DNA of 63,752 bases from Candidatus Zixiibacteriota bacterium (GCA_034439475.1 JAWXAN010000025.1:1-63752), one strand, 5' to 3'. Positions 33,046 to 42,226 are shown, numbered from the stretch's first letter. Numbers and translations: made by a program. Notes: a model not told the origin generated them from the letters alone.

Positions 33046-33771
33046 TTATCGAGCCACCTTTTGGAAGAGGTGGTCAAGCGAGGCATCCTGTTGTTGCAGG
33101 GCTTTCGCGTTTGCTTCGTATGTGCGGTAAGTGATAATCATATCGACCATCTCGCGGACGACATCGACATTGGCGGTTTCGAGATATCCCTGTTGGATAA
33201 CCGTATTAGTGACTGGGGTTACTTCCACCCCCTTGGGCACTCCGAATAGCGCTCCGCCCAAACGTTCAAGTTTGTCGTGGTCTGTAACCGAAACCGGAAC
33301 AATACGTGATACCGATGAACCATCGACTTCTATTTCTCCGGTTTGGCTGATGACAACTTTACCATCGCCGACCTGAATGGGACCACTTTCACTGGACAAT
33401 CGAAATCCGCCGGGGTATGCCAAAAATCCGGCGCTGTCGACTTGGAATGTGCCTGATCGGGTTAGCGCAACTGAGCCATCGCTTGCTTCGAGTTTGAAAA
33501 AACCGTCTCCTTCTATAGCAAGGTCGAGCGGATTATCGGTCTTATCAAAAATACCTGGAGAATAATCGACATGAACTTTGTCGACCATCGGCTGTTCCCA
33601 GTCAGTTTTCTTTGGGATTACTTTCTGCTCGGCTTTAGAAAGTTCACGTGTGAACATGGTATCTTTCTTAAAACCGGCAGTGCCAACATTGGCAATGTTG
33701 TTTGCGATAATCTGCTGCTTGTTGACCCTCGGGATCATGCCCGAAGCTGAACGGTACATTCCTTTAATCAT
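33046..33771 (-). CDS. flgF: Proximal rod protein FlgF
   Basis: 241 aa from ATG 33771; GGAGG lies 5 nt upstream (inside the four-codon extension that opens at 33783) and the product then begins MIKGMYRSASGM like its paralogue FlgG. Rod/hook family marks: NNIANVGTAGFKKDTMF, DLAIEGDGFFKLE, VVREMVDMIITYRTYEANAK. It heads the flgF-G-A-H-I-J-N-K-csrA-flgL-fliW-GT operon. A sigma54-like site lies about 20 nt before it. Confidence 0.95.
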   Translation of the reverse strand: MIKGMYRSASGMIPRVNKQQIIANNIANVGTAGFKKDTMFTRELSKAEQKVIPKKTDWEQPMVDKVHVDYSPGIFDKTDNPLDLAIEGDGFFKLEASDGSVALTRSGTFQVDSAGFLAYPGGFRLSSESGPIQVGDGKVVISQTGEIEVDGSSVSRIVPVSVTDHDKLERLGGALFGVPKGVEVTPVTNTVIQQGYLETANVDVVREMVDMIITYRTYEANAKALQQQDASLDHLFQKVAR

Positions 33772-33792
33772 AGTATCCTCCATGGGACTATA

Positions 33793-33809
33793 TTCAAGGC
33801 CTGTGCCAA
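33793..33809 (-). promoter_or_regulatory. Possible sigma54 promoter of the flgF operon
   Basis: Minus strand TTGGCAC-AGGCC-TTGAA has a perfect -24 box and the right spacing, but the invariant GC of the -12 box reads GA. Same 17-nt frame as the consensus site before flgB. Distance to the flgF ATG is only about 22 nt, giving a very short leader. Confidence 0.5.
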
Positions 33810-34176
33810 GACTTCGAGCAGGTTTGTAAGCTATTCTTACATTGTTGGTTAGGTAAACCGGCCGGTCAGTGGCATCACTCTTGACCTCGAAATAATCGGA
33901 AAGGAATACTTAGCTGGCCGGAGAAATTTTCTGAAAACGGGATATGAAAAGAGATTTGGGAGATTTCAGGCAGTAAGATGCATAGCTATGAGTTCAAGAC
34001 AAGTTTCCTCTTGCAAATATCGCCTTAATTTGTTACTTTCATAGAGACACTAAAACAGCAATGCCACAGCAAGTTAGATTATACTTTCAGAGTTCTGCCG
34101 TAAGACTGCCCGATTTTTTAACATCGATCCTTTCAAAGCACGCTTTTTGCTCAAGGAGAGCTTCAAGGAATAGACC
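33810..34176. other. Intergenic region between divergent flgF and secreted-protein gene
   Basis: About 370 bp without a credible ORF. It should hold upstream activator sites for the flgF promoter and the promoter of the plus-strand gene at 34177. TATACT at about 34079-34084 could be a -10 box, but no good -35 lies 16-18 nt before it. I saw no repeats or RNA structure that stand out. Confidence 0.4.
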
Positions 34177-35484
34177 ATGACAAACCGCCAGCACCATTTT
34201 TCAGCCTTTACAATCTTGATCCTAACCTTTCTCCTCATATTGGGGACAAGTGATCAAATATTGTCCGCTGATCCGGGTATTCCGGATACACTTTCGATCG
34301 ATTCGATTTCAACATATGTGGGCGGAAGCAGAGTTGTGCCGGTTCGGTTCTATAATGATCAACCATTGACAGCAATTGAGATGACTCTTCATGAGAACTC
34401 GCCGGATATACAGATCGATTCATTCTCCTTTACAGGAGGTCGTGTCGAGTCTGCCACTTTTCGATTATCAAAAGTCGACACTGTTACGGGCATCCTGAGG
34501 GTCACAGTTCTGCCCACAGTATCTCTAATTCCAGCTGGAAGCGGACTTCTGGGCAAAATCTACCTCTCATATCCTCCAACTATTTCGGGACAGTTTGTTA
34601 CGTTTGATACTATACGGTTTGTTGATAATTTTCTCGTGCGAACAACCTCGTTCTCTGCCACCGGGGCAGTAGAATATAAACCGAAAGTCAAAAAGGGGTA
34701 TTTGGACATCAACACGACTCCTGAGTCGTTGGATTCAGTTTGGATCACTCATGTCGAATCTGAGCAAGGAACTGAGACGGCTGTGGATGTTATGCTTTTC
34801 AACCAAAGAAATATTGCGAATGTCGCCTTTGCTCTAAAATTTGGCTCCGATGACCTTCAACTCGACAGCGTGTCATTCGATGGCGCGCGAACGGCAACCG
34901 CATTCCCAAAAACAGTTCAGCCTCGCGGCGCGGATAATTCGGTGCTTATCTATCTTGAGTTCGACGAAACAACCCCGTTACTGCCGGGTAGCGGACTTGC
35001 CGCACGGCTTCATTTGAGCATTTCACCATCCGCAACGCCCGGACCTGTATTAATTGATTCTCTCACCTATGCGCCGACCTGGAGTACATTTATTACCCTT
35101 TCGGCTGATGACGGGGGCGGAAGATTCACCCCGATGTTTTCAGGAGGAAGTGTGGAAGTGCGTGTATCCACAGGTATTGACGATGAAACCGATCAAACAT
35201 TGCCGGGCAGCTACTCATTGTCTCAGAACTATCCAAATCCTTTTAATCCGACGACAACTATTGAATTTGCGCTGCCCGAAGCCTCGCAGGTTCAGATCGA
35301 AGTTTTCAATTTACTTGGAGAGTCTGTTCGAGAACTTGTGAATAAACAGTTTGGAGCCGGTGTCCACCACATCGAATTCGACAGCCGCAACAACGCCAGT
35401 CAATCGTTGGCCTCTGGAATGTATTTTTACCGTATAATCGCGGGCTCATTTAGTTCGAGCAAGAAGATGATTTTGTTGAAATAG
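34177..35484 (+). CDS. Secreted two-domain protein with type IX-style sorting tail
   Basis: 435 aa. Signal peptide at 1-30 (FTILILTFLLILGTSDQIL). Two similar beta-rich domains follow, about 40-160 and 180-325; both read D(S)-(I/V)..-(V/N)..-F.L.F....L..DSVSF, resembling cohesin-type folds. Residues about 350-435 form the C-terminal sorting/adhesion module of FCB bacteria: YSLSQNYPNPFNPTTTIEF, VFNLLGESVRELV, LASGMYFYRIIAG, ending in KKMILLK. The protein is probably exported through the outer membrane and anchored or released. AAGGA lies 7 nt before the ATG. It sits alone, splitting the flagellar cluster and oriented opposite to it. Role in motility is not shown. Confidence 0.85.
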   Translation: MTNRQHHFSAFTILILTFLLILGTSDQILSADPGIPDTLSIDSISTYVGGSRVVPVRFYNDQPLTAIEMTLHENSPDIQIDSFSFTGGRVESATFRLSKVDTVTGILRVTVLPTVSLIPAGSGLLGKIYLSYPPTISGQFVTFDTIRFVDNFLVRTTSFSATGAVEYKPKVKKGYLDINTTPESLDSVWITHVESEQGTETAVDVMLFNQRNIANVAFALKFGSDDLQLDSVSFDGARTATAFPKTVQPRGADNSVLIYLEFDETTPLLPGSGLAARLHLSISPSATPGPVLIDSLTYAPTWSTFITLSADDGGGRFTPMFSGGSVEVRVSTGIDDETDQTLPGSYSLSQNYPNPFNPTTTIEFALPEASQVQIEVFNLLGESVRELVNKQFGAGVHHIEFDSRNNASQSLASGMYFYRIIAGSFSSSKKMILLK

Positions 35485-35501
35485 GATTCGGAACGACGAG
35501 A

Positions 35502-35969
35502 CTATTCTACTTTTCGTTTTCCCAGACGAAAAGTATTTATTCCGATCTCATCGGCTTCTTTCCGTTCATAGTCCTGAATTGTATCCTGATATTTTTTCTG
35601 TGCCCGCTCTTTGAGCTTTTCATGAACTTTCTTCTCTTTGACAGCAATCAACAGTTTCTCTCTTTTTTTATCGGCCTGTCGTTCCAATCCTCTTAACAGT
35701 TCAAAGCCTGCAAACTTTTCCCCTTTTAACTTGAGTAAGAAGCGCGAAGCGTTTAGTAGCTGACCGACGGGTAATTGACCAACCTGCAAAGTTCGCTGCT
35801 GATCTAAAGTCTCCTGCCTTTGACGTTCTACATCACCAAGCCGCTCTTGTTGTTTGTGTACATGGGTCACGGCCACTGCCAGTTCCAACTGGCGCTCTTT
35901 TTCGAGATGTTCTTTGAGTTTCAGAAGCGTCTCAAGGCGATACGAGAACTTTTTCATCTTGCGGGTCAT
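35502..35969 (-). CDS. fliJ: Flagellar export protein FliJ
   Basis: 155 aa, almost wholly coiled coil: FSYRLETLLKLKEHLEKERQ at the start is the FliJ signature, followed by charged heptads. FliJ links the FliI ATPase ring to FlhA and aids chaperone cycling. ATG 35969 overlaps the fliI stop (ATGA). Last gene of the flgB operon here; fliK, flgD and flgE, which often follow, are absent because the cluster is broken by the plus-strand gene. Confidence 0.9.
   Translation of the reverse strand: MTRKMKKFSYRLETLLKLKEHLEKERQLELAVAVTHVHKQQERLGDVERQRQETLDQQRTLQVGQLPVGQLLNASRFLLKLKGEKFAGFELLRGLERQADKKREKLLIAVKEKKVHEKLKERAQKKYQDTIQDYERKEADEIGINTFRLGKRKVE
35508..35535 (+). terminator. Terminator inside the convergent fliJ 3' end
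   Basis: TACTTTTCGT and ACGAAAAGTA pair over 10 bp with an 8-nt loop and are followed on plus by TTTATT. The hairpin starts 23 nt after the stop of the plus-strand gene and lies within the last codons of fliJ, so it may end transcripts from both sides. Confidence 0.6.
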
Positions 35970-37282
35970 GAAGCGATGATGCGGGACAATTCAGCGACGG
36001 CGTCAGAATGCTCGACCCGTTCATCGATACCTTGCCGGAAGAACTGATTGAGTGCATCAATTTTAGATACTGCCCTATCAATTCGAGGATTTGTTCCCTT
36101 TGCATAAGCGCCGATAGAAATCAAATCTTCGGATTCGCGGTAGGTGGCTGCGATTTCTCTGACCTGTGTGGCGAGTTGCTGTTCCTCCTTAGTCGACACG
36201 GCTGTCATGAGGCGGCTGATTGAATCCAGAAAGTCGACAGCCGGATACTGATTCATGGCGGCATATTTTCGAGAGAGCATTATATGACCGTCGAGAATCG
36301 ACCGCACGGCGTCTGAGATCGGCTCATTGAAATCGTCGCCTTCGACCAGAACGGTGTAGAGTCCTGTTATCGAGCCGGTTTCGGCACTGCCAGCACGTTC
36401 GAGAATTGATGGAAGCAGGGCAAAAACTGAAGGTGTGTATCCCTTTGTCGCTGGCGGCTCGCCTACAGCAAGACCAATTTCCCGTTGGGCCATGGCGACA
36501 CGAGTAATGGAATCAAGCAATAGCATCACATTCAGACCTTGGTCGCGAAAATACTCGGCAATAGTTGTTGCCACCATCGCCCCTTTTATTCTCACCAAGG
36601 CTGGTTCATCTGAGGAGACTGCTACTACAACCGAGCGTTTCAGTCCTTCAGGTCCGAGGTCACGTTCGATGAACTCTCGCACTTCCCTTCCGCGTTCTCC
36701 TATAAGGGCGATGACATTGACATCGGCTGAGGAACCCCTTGCAATCATTCCCAGCATGACGGATTTTCCGACACCGGATCCCGCAAATATCCCCATGCGC
36801 TGACCTTGACCGATAACTGTCATCGTGTCCACAACTTTTATCCCAGTTCTAATTGGCTGAGTGATTCTTCGGCGGCTCATAACGGGAATTGGCTGAGCAT
36901 TAATCGGTCGAGTCTGCGCACAAGTAACAGCGCCTTTGTGGTCGATAGGCTGACCGAGCCCGCCCAATACACGGCCAAGCAATTCTTTGCCGACAGTTAT
37001 GCGGAGTTGATCAGAGATTGAAGTTACAATCGCCCCGGGTGTGATTCCGTTAATCGTCCCATAGGGCATAAGCAGAATGCGGTCATCACGAAACCCAACA
37101 ACTTCAGCGCTTATTTTTGTATCGTTCGTGCGGTTTTCGATGGTGCAGAGTCGCCCGATTGAAACTGCGGGGCCCGCGGCTTCGATCACCAAACCGACTA
37201 CTTGGGTCACTTTGCCAAAATGGCGGACCGTGCTCACTCGATTAATTCTATCGGCGTACATGGAATAGGCAATGGAATTCAT
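35966..37282 (-). CDS. fliI: Flagellar export ATPase FliI
   Basis: 438 aa. P-loop GIFAGSGVGKSVMLGMIARG, Walker B region VMLLLDSITRVAMAQREIGL and the family phrase GEPPATKGYTPSVFALLPSI. Related to F1-beta; hydrolyses ATP to unload chaperones and help export. It begins 3 nt after fliH. The N-terminal 20 residues are the amphipathic FliH-binding helix region. All catalytic motifs intact. Confidence 0.97.
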   Translation of the reverse strand: MNSIAYSMYADRINRVSTVRHFGKVTQVVGLVIEAAGPAVSIGRLCTIENRTNDTKISAEVVGFRDDRILLMPYGTINGITPGAIVTSISDQLRITVGKELLGRVLGGLGQPIDHKGAVTCAQTRPINAQPIPVMSRRRITQPIRTGIKVVDTMTVIGQGQRMGIFAGSGVGKSVMLGMIARGSSADVNVIALIGERGREVREFIERDLGPEGLKRSVVVAVSSDEPALVRIKGAMVATTIAEYFRDQGLNVMLLLDSITRVAMAQREIGLAVGEPPATKGYTPSVFALLPSILERAGSAETGSITGLYTVLVEGDDFNEPISDAVRSILDGHIMLSRKYAAMNQYPAVDFLDSISRLMTAVSTKEEQQLATQVREIAATYRESEDLISIGAYAKGTNPRIDRAVSKIDALNQFFRQGIDERVEHSDAVAELSRIIAS

Positions 37283-37285
37283 TGG

Positions 37286-37978
37286 TTACTCGCCCGCCAG
37301 TACCGTGGCCGTGATGACCTCGAATTGCGACTCAAGCCGGGCATCGATATCACCAGTTGGAGTTTCAATAAAGCACCCTCCGAATTTTACCCGGGGGTCG
37401 GCTTCGACTCGCAGGTCTTTGATAGTAGTCGAATCGCCAAGGAACCGGTCGATATGTTGTTCGACTATCGGTAGAAAATTGGGATTTACTTTAATGACGA
37501 TTTTTGATTTGTCGATAAGGCTGTCTATAATTTTGGTAATCATCTGGACAGTGGCTTGCTGATCGATCTGGACAGCATCAAATGTCACTTTGCGACTAAT
37601 CTGAAGGACCAATTCCAAAATCTTTGTTTTCGCATCTTCGAAATGCGCGGCGCGAAGAGAGACTGTGTCGTTAATGGCCTGATCGAAAGTGTGCATTACT
37701 TTCTGAGCTTCTTCGAGCCCCTTGGCAAGTCCCGCCTGATAGCCGCTTTCATATCCCGTCACACGGCTTTCTTCGCGTCTCGCGGCCACGACACTTTCAA
37801 TTTTGACGACTTCCTGGATAGGTATGAGTTTCGCTCCATCGGGCGCGGTGATATACGACACGGCAGGAAAAAGGGCGCCCAGTGTCTTTTCGGCGCGAAG
37901 TTCAGTTTCTTTATCACGCTGTTGTTCTCCGATGAGGATGCTCGGTATAGAATTCGAGTAGCGTATAATCTTAGACAA
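37286..37978 (-). CDS. fliH: Flagellar assembly protein FliH, TTG start
   Basis: 230 aa from TTG 37976-37978. The open frame extends to 38077 inside fliG, but AGAGGAA sits 6 nt before this TTG and the product then reads LSKIIRYSNSIPSILIGEQQ, like normal FliH N-termini, overlapping fliG by only 8 nt. Features: GYESGYQAGLAKGLEEAQK (the GxxxG-rich helix of FliH) and a C-terminal domain with KIVIKVNPNFLPIVEQHID, RVKFGGCFIETPTGDIDARL. FliH regulates FliI at the C-ring. Confidence 0.88.
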   Translation of the reverse strand: MSKIIRYSNSIPSILIGEQQRDKETELRAEKTLGALFPAVSYITAPDGAKLIPIQEVVKIESVVAARREESRVTGYESGYQAGLAKGLEEAQKVMHTFDQAINDTVSLRAAHFEDAKTKILELVLQISRKVTFDAVQIDQQATVQMITKIIDSLIDKSKIVIKVNPNFLPIVEQHIDRFLGDSTTIKDLRVEADPRVKFGGCFIETPTGDIDARLESQFEVITATVLAGE

Positions 37979-38987
37979 TGATTTCCTCTTTACCGCCGCG
38001 ACCGGAGATAATGACCTGGCCTTCTTCTTCGAGACGCCGAACGGCCTCGACAATTCTCCCCTGCGCGGCTTCGACATCGGACAGCCGTGTCGGGCCCATA
38101 AACTCCATCTCCTCTTTAATCATGACGGATACGCGTTCGGAGACATTGGCGAAAAGTTTTGTTTTGACTTCCTCGCTGGTTGCTTTGAGGGCAATCGAAA
38201 GGTCTTTTGTTTCGACTTCTTTGAGTAGCCGCTGGATCGAACGGTCATCGAGAAGAATGAGGTCGTCAAAGACAAACATCATATTTTTCACTTCGGCGGC
38301 AAGTTCGGCATCTTCGGCTTCGAGTGACTGAAGAATATTTTTTTCGGCAGTCGAGTCAATGAGATTAAGAATCTCGGCAATGGCTTTGGCTCCACCTGAA
38401 ACGGACAGCTCCCGTCCCGCCGATTGCCCAAACTGACCTTCGAGGGTGACTTCGATTTCTTTAAGAATCTCGGGGGATATCTTTTCCATTGTGGCAATGC
38501 GAAGCGCGACCTCGGCCTGCATTTCTGGCGCAAGCTCGGAGAGAACCGATGCAGCTTTCTGGGGTTTGAGCTGTGTAAGAATAAGAGAAATAGTCTGGGG
38601 ATGCTCGCTCTGAAGAAAACCGCCCAATTGTTTGGGGTCGATGTCTTTCAAAAGGGAAAAGCCTCGAGTGGAGAAGGCTGACTCGAGCCTATTCATTATC
38701 TCGGTTGCCCGTTGCACCCCGACTGCTTTCTTGAGCAGTTCGGTTGCGAAATCGATGCCGCCTTCGGAAACATACTGCCGCGCCATGAATATTGTGTGAC
38801 ATTCATTCATGACCTGCTCTTCTACTTCAGGAGGGACCGAGCGGAGATTGGCAATTTCAAGCGTGATATTTTCAAGGTCTGTGTCTGTCAGTCCTTTCAA
38901 TACAAGAGCTGAAACCTCCGGACCAAGCGAGACAAGCGCCACTGCGGCTTTTTGAGTTGGGGTCATTGTTTCGTATTCCAAAGCCAT
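37971..38987 (-). CDS. fliG: Flagellar motor switch protein FliG
   Basis: 338 aa, usual length. N-terminal PTQKAAVALVSLGPEVSALV binds FliF; the middle has EHPQTISLILTQLKP (the conserved EHPQ motif); the C-terminal torque domain has MFVFDDLILLDDRSIQRLLK and the charged helix TSEEVKTKLFANVSERVS. FliG transmits torque from MotA. One base separates it from fliF. Confidence 0.97.
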   Translation of the reverse strand: MALEYETMTPTQKAAVALVSLGPEVSALVLKGLTDTDLENITLEIANLRSVPPEVEEQVMNECHTIFMARQYVSEGGIDFATELLKKAVGVQRATEIMNRLESAFSTRGFSLLKDIDPKQLGGFLQSEHPQTISLILTQLKPQKAASVLSELAPEMQAEVALRIATMEKISPEILKEIEVTLEGQFGQSAGRELSVSGGAKAIAEILNLIDSTAEKNILQSLEAEDAELAAEVKNMMFVFDDLILLDDRSIQRLLKEVETKDLSIALKATSEEVKTKLFANVSERVSVMIKEEMEFMGPTRLSDVEAAQGRIVEAVRRLEEEGQVIISGRGGKEEIIV

Positions 38988-38988
38988 T

Positions 38989-40527
38989 TTATTCCGCCAT
39001 CATCGTTCTGATAACTTTGGCTATCTCGTCGGGATGCTGTTTGGCTGCCGTCTGAAGATTGTCAGTCATGCGAGGGCGTCTGTGCTCCAAGGCGGCTTCG
39101 GCTGCGGCCTGTTGTTGTATTTGCATAGCGGCAACCGGCGCGGGTGGCGGCATAATTCTACCAAGCGCAGCGAAGAGATTTTTGGACTTTCGTTTTAGGT
39201 AGAGGAAGGCGAGCAACGCGAGAAGTATAAGCCCGACAACCTTGCCGATCTCCATATAATATTCCCGCTGGTACATTGAATCGAGCATTTGCTGGTCATT
39301 TTCAAGAGTTTGCCTATCGAAGGGTATGTTTACCATTTCGAGCTGGTCATTTCTCTGGGGATCAAAGCCGACTGCATTTTTGACAATCGACGAGAGCCTG
39401 TCGAGGTCTTCCTGTGAACGGGGCTGGTATGTGGGAGCGGTGTTTTCCTCAGCTCCTTCAGGCAGGCTGTACATACCATCGACCATCACTGCGATAGAGA
39501 GCCGCTCGATGCTTCCCACAGCGCTGACAATATGCTCGACGGTTTTGCTTATTTCATAATTTGTGACATTTGTTTCGGTTGAGCCTTGCTCGTTGCTTTC
39601 GCTCGTCTCGGGCGTCTTGTCAGTGACAGCATTAGAAGTCTTGGTGCGTTCTTCGCTACGTATAACCGGAGCGTTCGGATCAAATGTCTCTGAGGTTTTT
39701 TCAGCCTGCTGAAAATTGAGATCGGCGGTCACACGAACAATTGCCTTATCGAGCCCCAAAACGCCATCGAGCAAGGATTGGGCTTTCTCCTGAAGATATG
39801 TTTCCACTTTTCTGCGGGCATCAAGCTGGGTATCAGAAAGCCCAGCGACGGCGTCTGTCTCGCGTCCTCCGGATAGCAAATTACCTTCATAATCGACAAT
39901 TGCGATATTATTCGGTTTGAGACCTTCGACCGATGCCGCAACAAGGTGAGTTATGCCATCGAGCTGAGAGGCGGACAGTCCGTCCCGGCGACGGAGTTTC
40001 AGCACAACTGAGGCGGTGGCTTCTTTTTTGTCCTCTTTGAAGAGTCTATCTTTGGGCATGACAATATGCACTCGTGCGGCCTGCACCTCACTCAACTGCA
40101 TAATGGTGCGTGTCAGTTCACCTTCAAGAGCGCGCCGGAAATTGAGATTTTGCAGAAAATCGGTCATGCCGAGATTATTTTTATCAAAGAGAGAATAGCC
40201 GATTGTACCTTCGCGGGGAAGTCCCTGCGAAGCCAAAGATATCCGTGTGCTGTAAACGTCATCGGATGGGACTTCGATGCTCGAACCGTTGTCAGCGAGC
40301 TTATAAGGAATTTTATTATCGTTGAGATAAGCAACAACTTCACCGGCTTCGGCGGGTTCGAGATTCGAATAGAGCCGGGCGTAATTGACGCTGTTAATCC
40401 AGCCGACAAGCACGATCGTTCCGACTATAGCACCGGCAATGAGGCCGAATAACATCATAACCTGGCTGGCGGTCATGCGGCCGACAAAGCCTGATGCGTT
40501 TGAAAAGACTGATTTTACGTTATCCAT
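38989..40527 (-). CDS. fliF: Flagellar MS-ring protein FliF
   Basis: 512 aa. Two membrane helices, about 22-44 (MLFGLIAGAIVGTIVLVGWI) and 435-455 (IGKVVGLILLALLAFLYLK), flank the periplasmic ring-building domains (RLYSNLEPAEAGEVVAYLND, LPREGTIGYSLFDKNNLGMT, ARVHIVMPKDRLF). The cytoplasmic tail carries the FliG-binding helix near the end (HPDEIAKVIRTMMAE). First structure of the basal body and housing of the export gate. 65 nt separate it from fliE. Confidence 0.97.
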   Translation of the reverse strand: MDNVKSVFSNASGFVGRMTASQVMMLFGLIAGAIVGTIVLVGWINSVNYARLYSNLEPAEAGEVVAYLNDNKIPYKLADNGSSIEVPSDDVYSTRISLASQGLPREGTIGYSLFDKNNLGMTDFLQNLNFRRALEGELTRTIMQLSEVQAARVHIVMPKDRLFKEDKKEATASVVLKLRRRDGLSASQLDGITHLVAASVEGLKPNNIAIVDYEGNLLSGGRETDAVAGLSDTQLDARRKVETYLQEKAQSLLDGVLGLDKAIVRVTADLNFQQAEKTSETFDPNAPVIRSEERTKTSNAVTDKTPETSESNEQGSTETNVTNYEISKTVEHIVSAVGSIERLSIAVMVDGMYSLPEGAEENTAPTYQPRSQEDLDRLSSIVKNAVGFDPQRNDQLEMVNIPFDRQTLENDQQMLDSMYQREYYMEIGKVVGLILLALLAFLYLKRKSKNLFAALGRIMPPPAPVAAMQIQQQAAAEAALEHRRPRMTDNLQTAAKQHPDEIAKVIRTMMAE

Positions 40528-40592
40528 TCCCGTTCCTATGTTGGTCTTCGTTCATGCCGTCCTTGGCCTGATACATCGACGTAATTCACCGA

Positions 40593-40913
40593 TTACATCG
40601 GCATGTGTATTATTTCTGTGTATGCGTTCAATAATTTATTGCGTATCTCCAAAAGTAAATCCATTGTTAGTCCGGCTTCCTCGGCCTTGATCATCACCTG
40701 GTGCAACTCAACCGGTTCTCCGGCCATCATGGCTTTTTGGATATCGGCTGACTCGTGCTGAAGGTCATTCACCGAGTTGAGCATATTGGCAAAGAGATCA
40801 GAGAATTTGTCATCGCCGACAATTTCTGAAGGATTAGTAATTCCAATCTTTCCGCCAATCGGTTCAACGAGACCAGGCGCAAGTCGGACAATATTTGAAA
40901 TAGGCTCTGGCAT
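40593..40913 (-). CDS. fliE: Hook-basal body junction protein FliE
   Basis: 106 aa. The FliE C-terminal helix pair is clear: FSDLFANMLNSVNDLQHESA, DIQKAMMAGEPVELHQVMIK, AEEAGLTMDLLLEIRNKLLN, AYTEIIHMPM. FliE joins the MS ring to the rod. It follows the unknown 110-aa gene by 2 nt. Confidence 0.94.
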   Translation of the reverse strand: MPEPISNIVRLAPGLVEPIGGKIGITNPSEIVGDDKFSDLFANMLNSVNDLQHESADIQKAMMAGEPVELHQVMIKAEEAGLTMDLLLEIRNKLLNAYTEIIHMPM

Positions 40914-40915
40914 GT

Positions 40916-41248
40916 TCAGACCTTTACGTCAACAAGCCGCCCGATGGGCTGTTTGGAGTCAGCGGGCACGCTATCGGTTGATCCATTGGCATTTCCCAAA
41001 CGAGCTTCGGGTTTGAATTTACTGAAGAGCATTTCAAGAGCCGCACGCTCGGCAACGCTCAGCATATTCGCATAGGAGCCGGCTGGGGCTTTATGCGCGA
41101 TTTGGGATGCCTGGCCTTTGGCTTGGGGAGTCAAAACCTCCGTTTTACCTACGAAATTGGCAGCGCGTTGTTCTAATAAGACGGCGGTCTGTTGTTCTCG
41201 CTGGCGGACTGACTGGTAGCTTTGAATGCCGATTGGATTGATTTTCAT
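40916..41248 (-). CDS. Unknown small protein between flgC and fliE
   Basis: 110 aa, not recognised. It starts MKINPIGIQSYQSVRQREQQ and has a basic/polar first half, then ANMLSVAERAALEMLFSKFK, an amphipathic helix, and a Gly/Ser/Asp-rich tail ending GRLVDVKV. No signal peptide or membrane helix; rich in Gln and Ala, without cysteine. Spacing (19 nt after flgC, 2 nt before fliE) makes it a genuine operon member. Its disordered ends are like those of small axial or export-regulating flagellar proteins, so an exported rod accessory or a FlgM-like regulator is conceivable. No function assigned. Confidence 0.8.
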   Translation of the reverse strand: MKINPIGIQSYQSVRQREQQTAVLLEQRAANFVGKTEVLTPQAKGQASQIAHKAPAGSYANMLSVAERAALEMLFSKFKPEARLGNANGSTDSVPADSKQPIGRLVDVKV

Positions 41249-41267
41249 AGTTTCACCTTATCCTTAT

Positions 41268-41762
41268 CTAAATATCGAGAGTATCCATTATCATTTTTTT
41301 GGAGGCCGCAATAGCCGAGGTATTGGCCTCATAGGCGCGCGATGCGATCATCATGTCGACCATTTCAGTAATGATTTCGACATCGGGCATTTTGACATAC
41401 CCTTCGGCGTCAGCATCGGGATGCGAGGGGTCATAGACCAATTTGAATGTGGATTCAGGGTCCTGCACTTCCTTCATGTCGGCGGTCGACAGATTCGAGG
41501 CTGTCCCAATTTTATAGGATTTGCCAAGTCGATGAGATTCGTTTGTGCGAAGCAGCTCGGTGTTTGCTTTTCTGAGTTCCGAGTCAAAGCCGCCGGAGAG
41601 TTTATCTTCACTGACTATTATCCGTTTGCGGCGATACGGTCCGCCTTCGGCCGTTTCAGTCGTCTCAGCATTTGCCATATTCTGCGCGACAACATCCATC
41701 TTTGCGCGCTGGACCGAAAGGCCTCGGGCTGAGATTTCGATTGAATTGAGTATTCCTGCCAT
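41268..41762 (-). CDS. flgC: Proximal rod protein FlgC
   Basis: 164 aa, slightly long for FlgC (about 135-150). N-terminus SIEISARGLSVQRAKMDVVA, QNMANAETTE; C-terminus EGYVKMPDVEIITEMVDMMI, ASRAYEANTSAIAASKKMI. Part of the proximal rod with FlgB. Begins 11 nt after flgB. Confidence 0.95.
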   Translation of the reverse strand: MAGILNSIEISARGLSVQRAKMDVVAQNMANAETTETAEGGPYRRKRIIVSEDKLSGGFDSELRKANTELLRTNESHRLGKSYKIGTASNLSTADMKEVQDPESTFKLVYDPSHPDADAEGYVKMPDVEIITEMVDMMIASRAYEANTSAIAASKKMIMDTLDI

Positions 41763-41773
41763 GATAATATTCC

Positions 41774-42187
41774 CTACTTGCTGGTGATAGCCGTTCGGAG
41801 ACCTTCAAATTTTCGCTGGAGCAATTTTGCTCCCACAGTAAAGAGGATTTCATTTTGGGTCATTTGTGTGATCTCGCGATCTATGTCCACCGAATTCATC
41901 TCACCATCGACGATGCCCTCGCGGTTTACCTTCGGAGGTTTACTTGGGTGATTGCCGATAGGAATATGATTTTGATGTGTGGTGACTCGAGTCAGCTGGG
42001 TTGTGGCCCCATTCGCTTTATTAAATTCATCGGTAAAGTTTATATCTTTGGCTTTGTAACCGGGAGTGGAGATATTGGAGAGATTGCCGCTGAGCAGTTT
42101 ATGGCGGAAGGCGGCCATATCGAGATACTTCTTATATGAAGGCACTCCGATCTTGTCGAAGATGTACTGCGACAGTTTGATCGGCAT
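41774..42187 (-). CDS. flgB: Proximal rod protein FlgB
   Basis: 137 aa. HKLLSGNLSNISTPGYKAKD and NSVDIDREITQMTQNEILFT, GAKLLQRKFEGLRTAI are FlgB hallmarks. First gene of flgB-flgC-X-fliE-fliF-fliG-fliH-fliI-fliJ. A consensus sigma54 promoter lies about 40 nt upstream. Confidence 0.95.
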   Translation of the reverse strand: MPIKLSQYIFDKIGVPSYKKYLDMAAFRHKLLSGNLSNISTPGYKAKDINFTDEFNKANGATTQLTRVTTHQNHIPIGNHPSKPPKVNREGIVDGEMNSVDIDREITQMTQNEILFTVGAKLLQRKFEGLRTAITSK

Positions 42188-42226
42188 TATTTCGTTCTCC
42201 TTGCAAAGTTCATCGTGGAGACCTAA

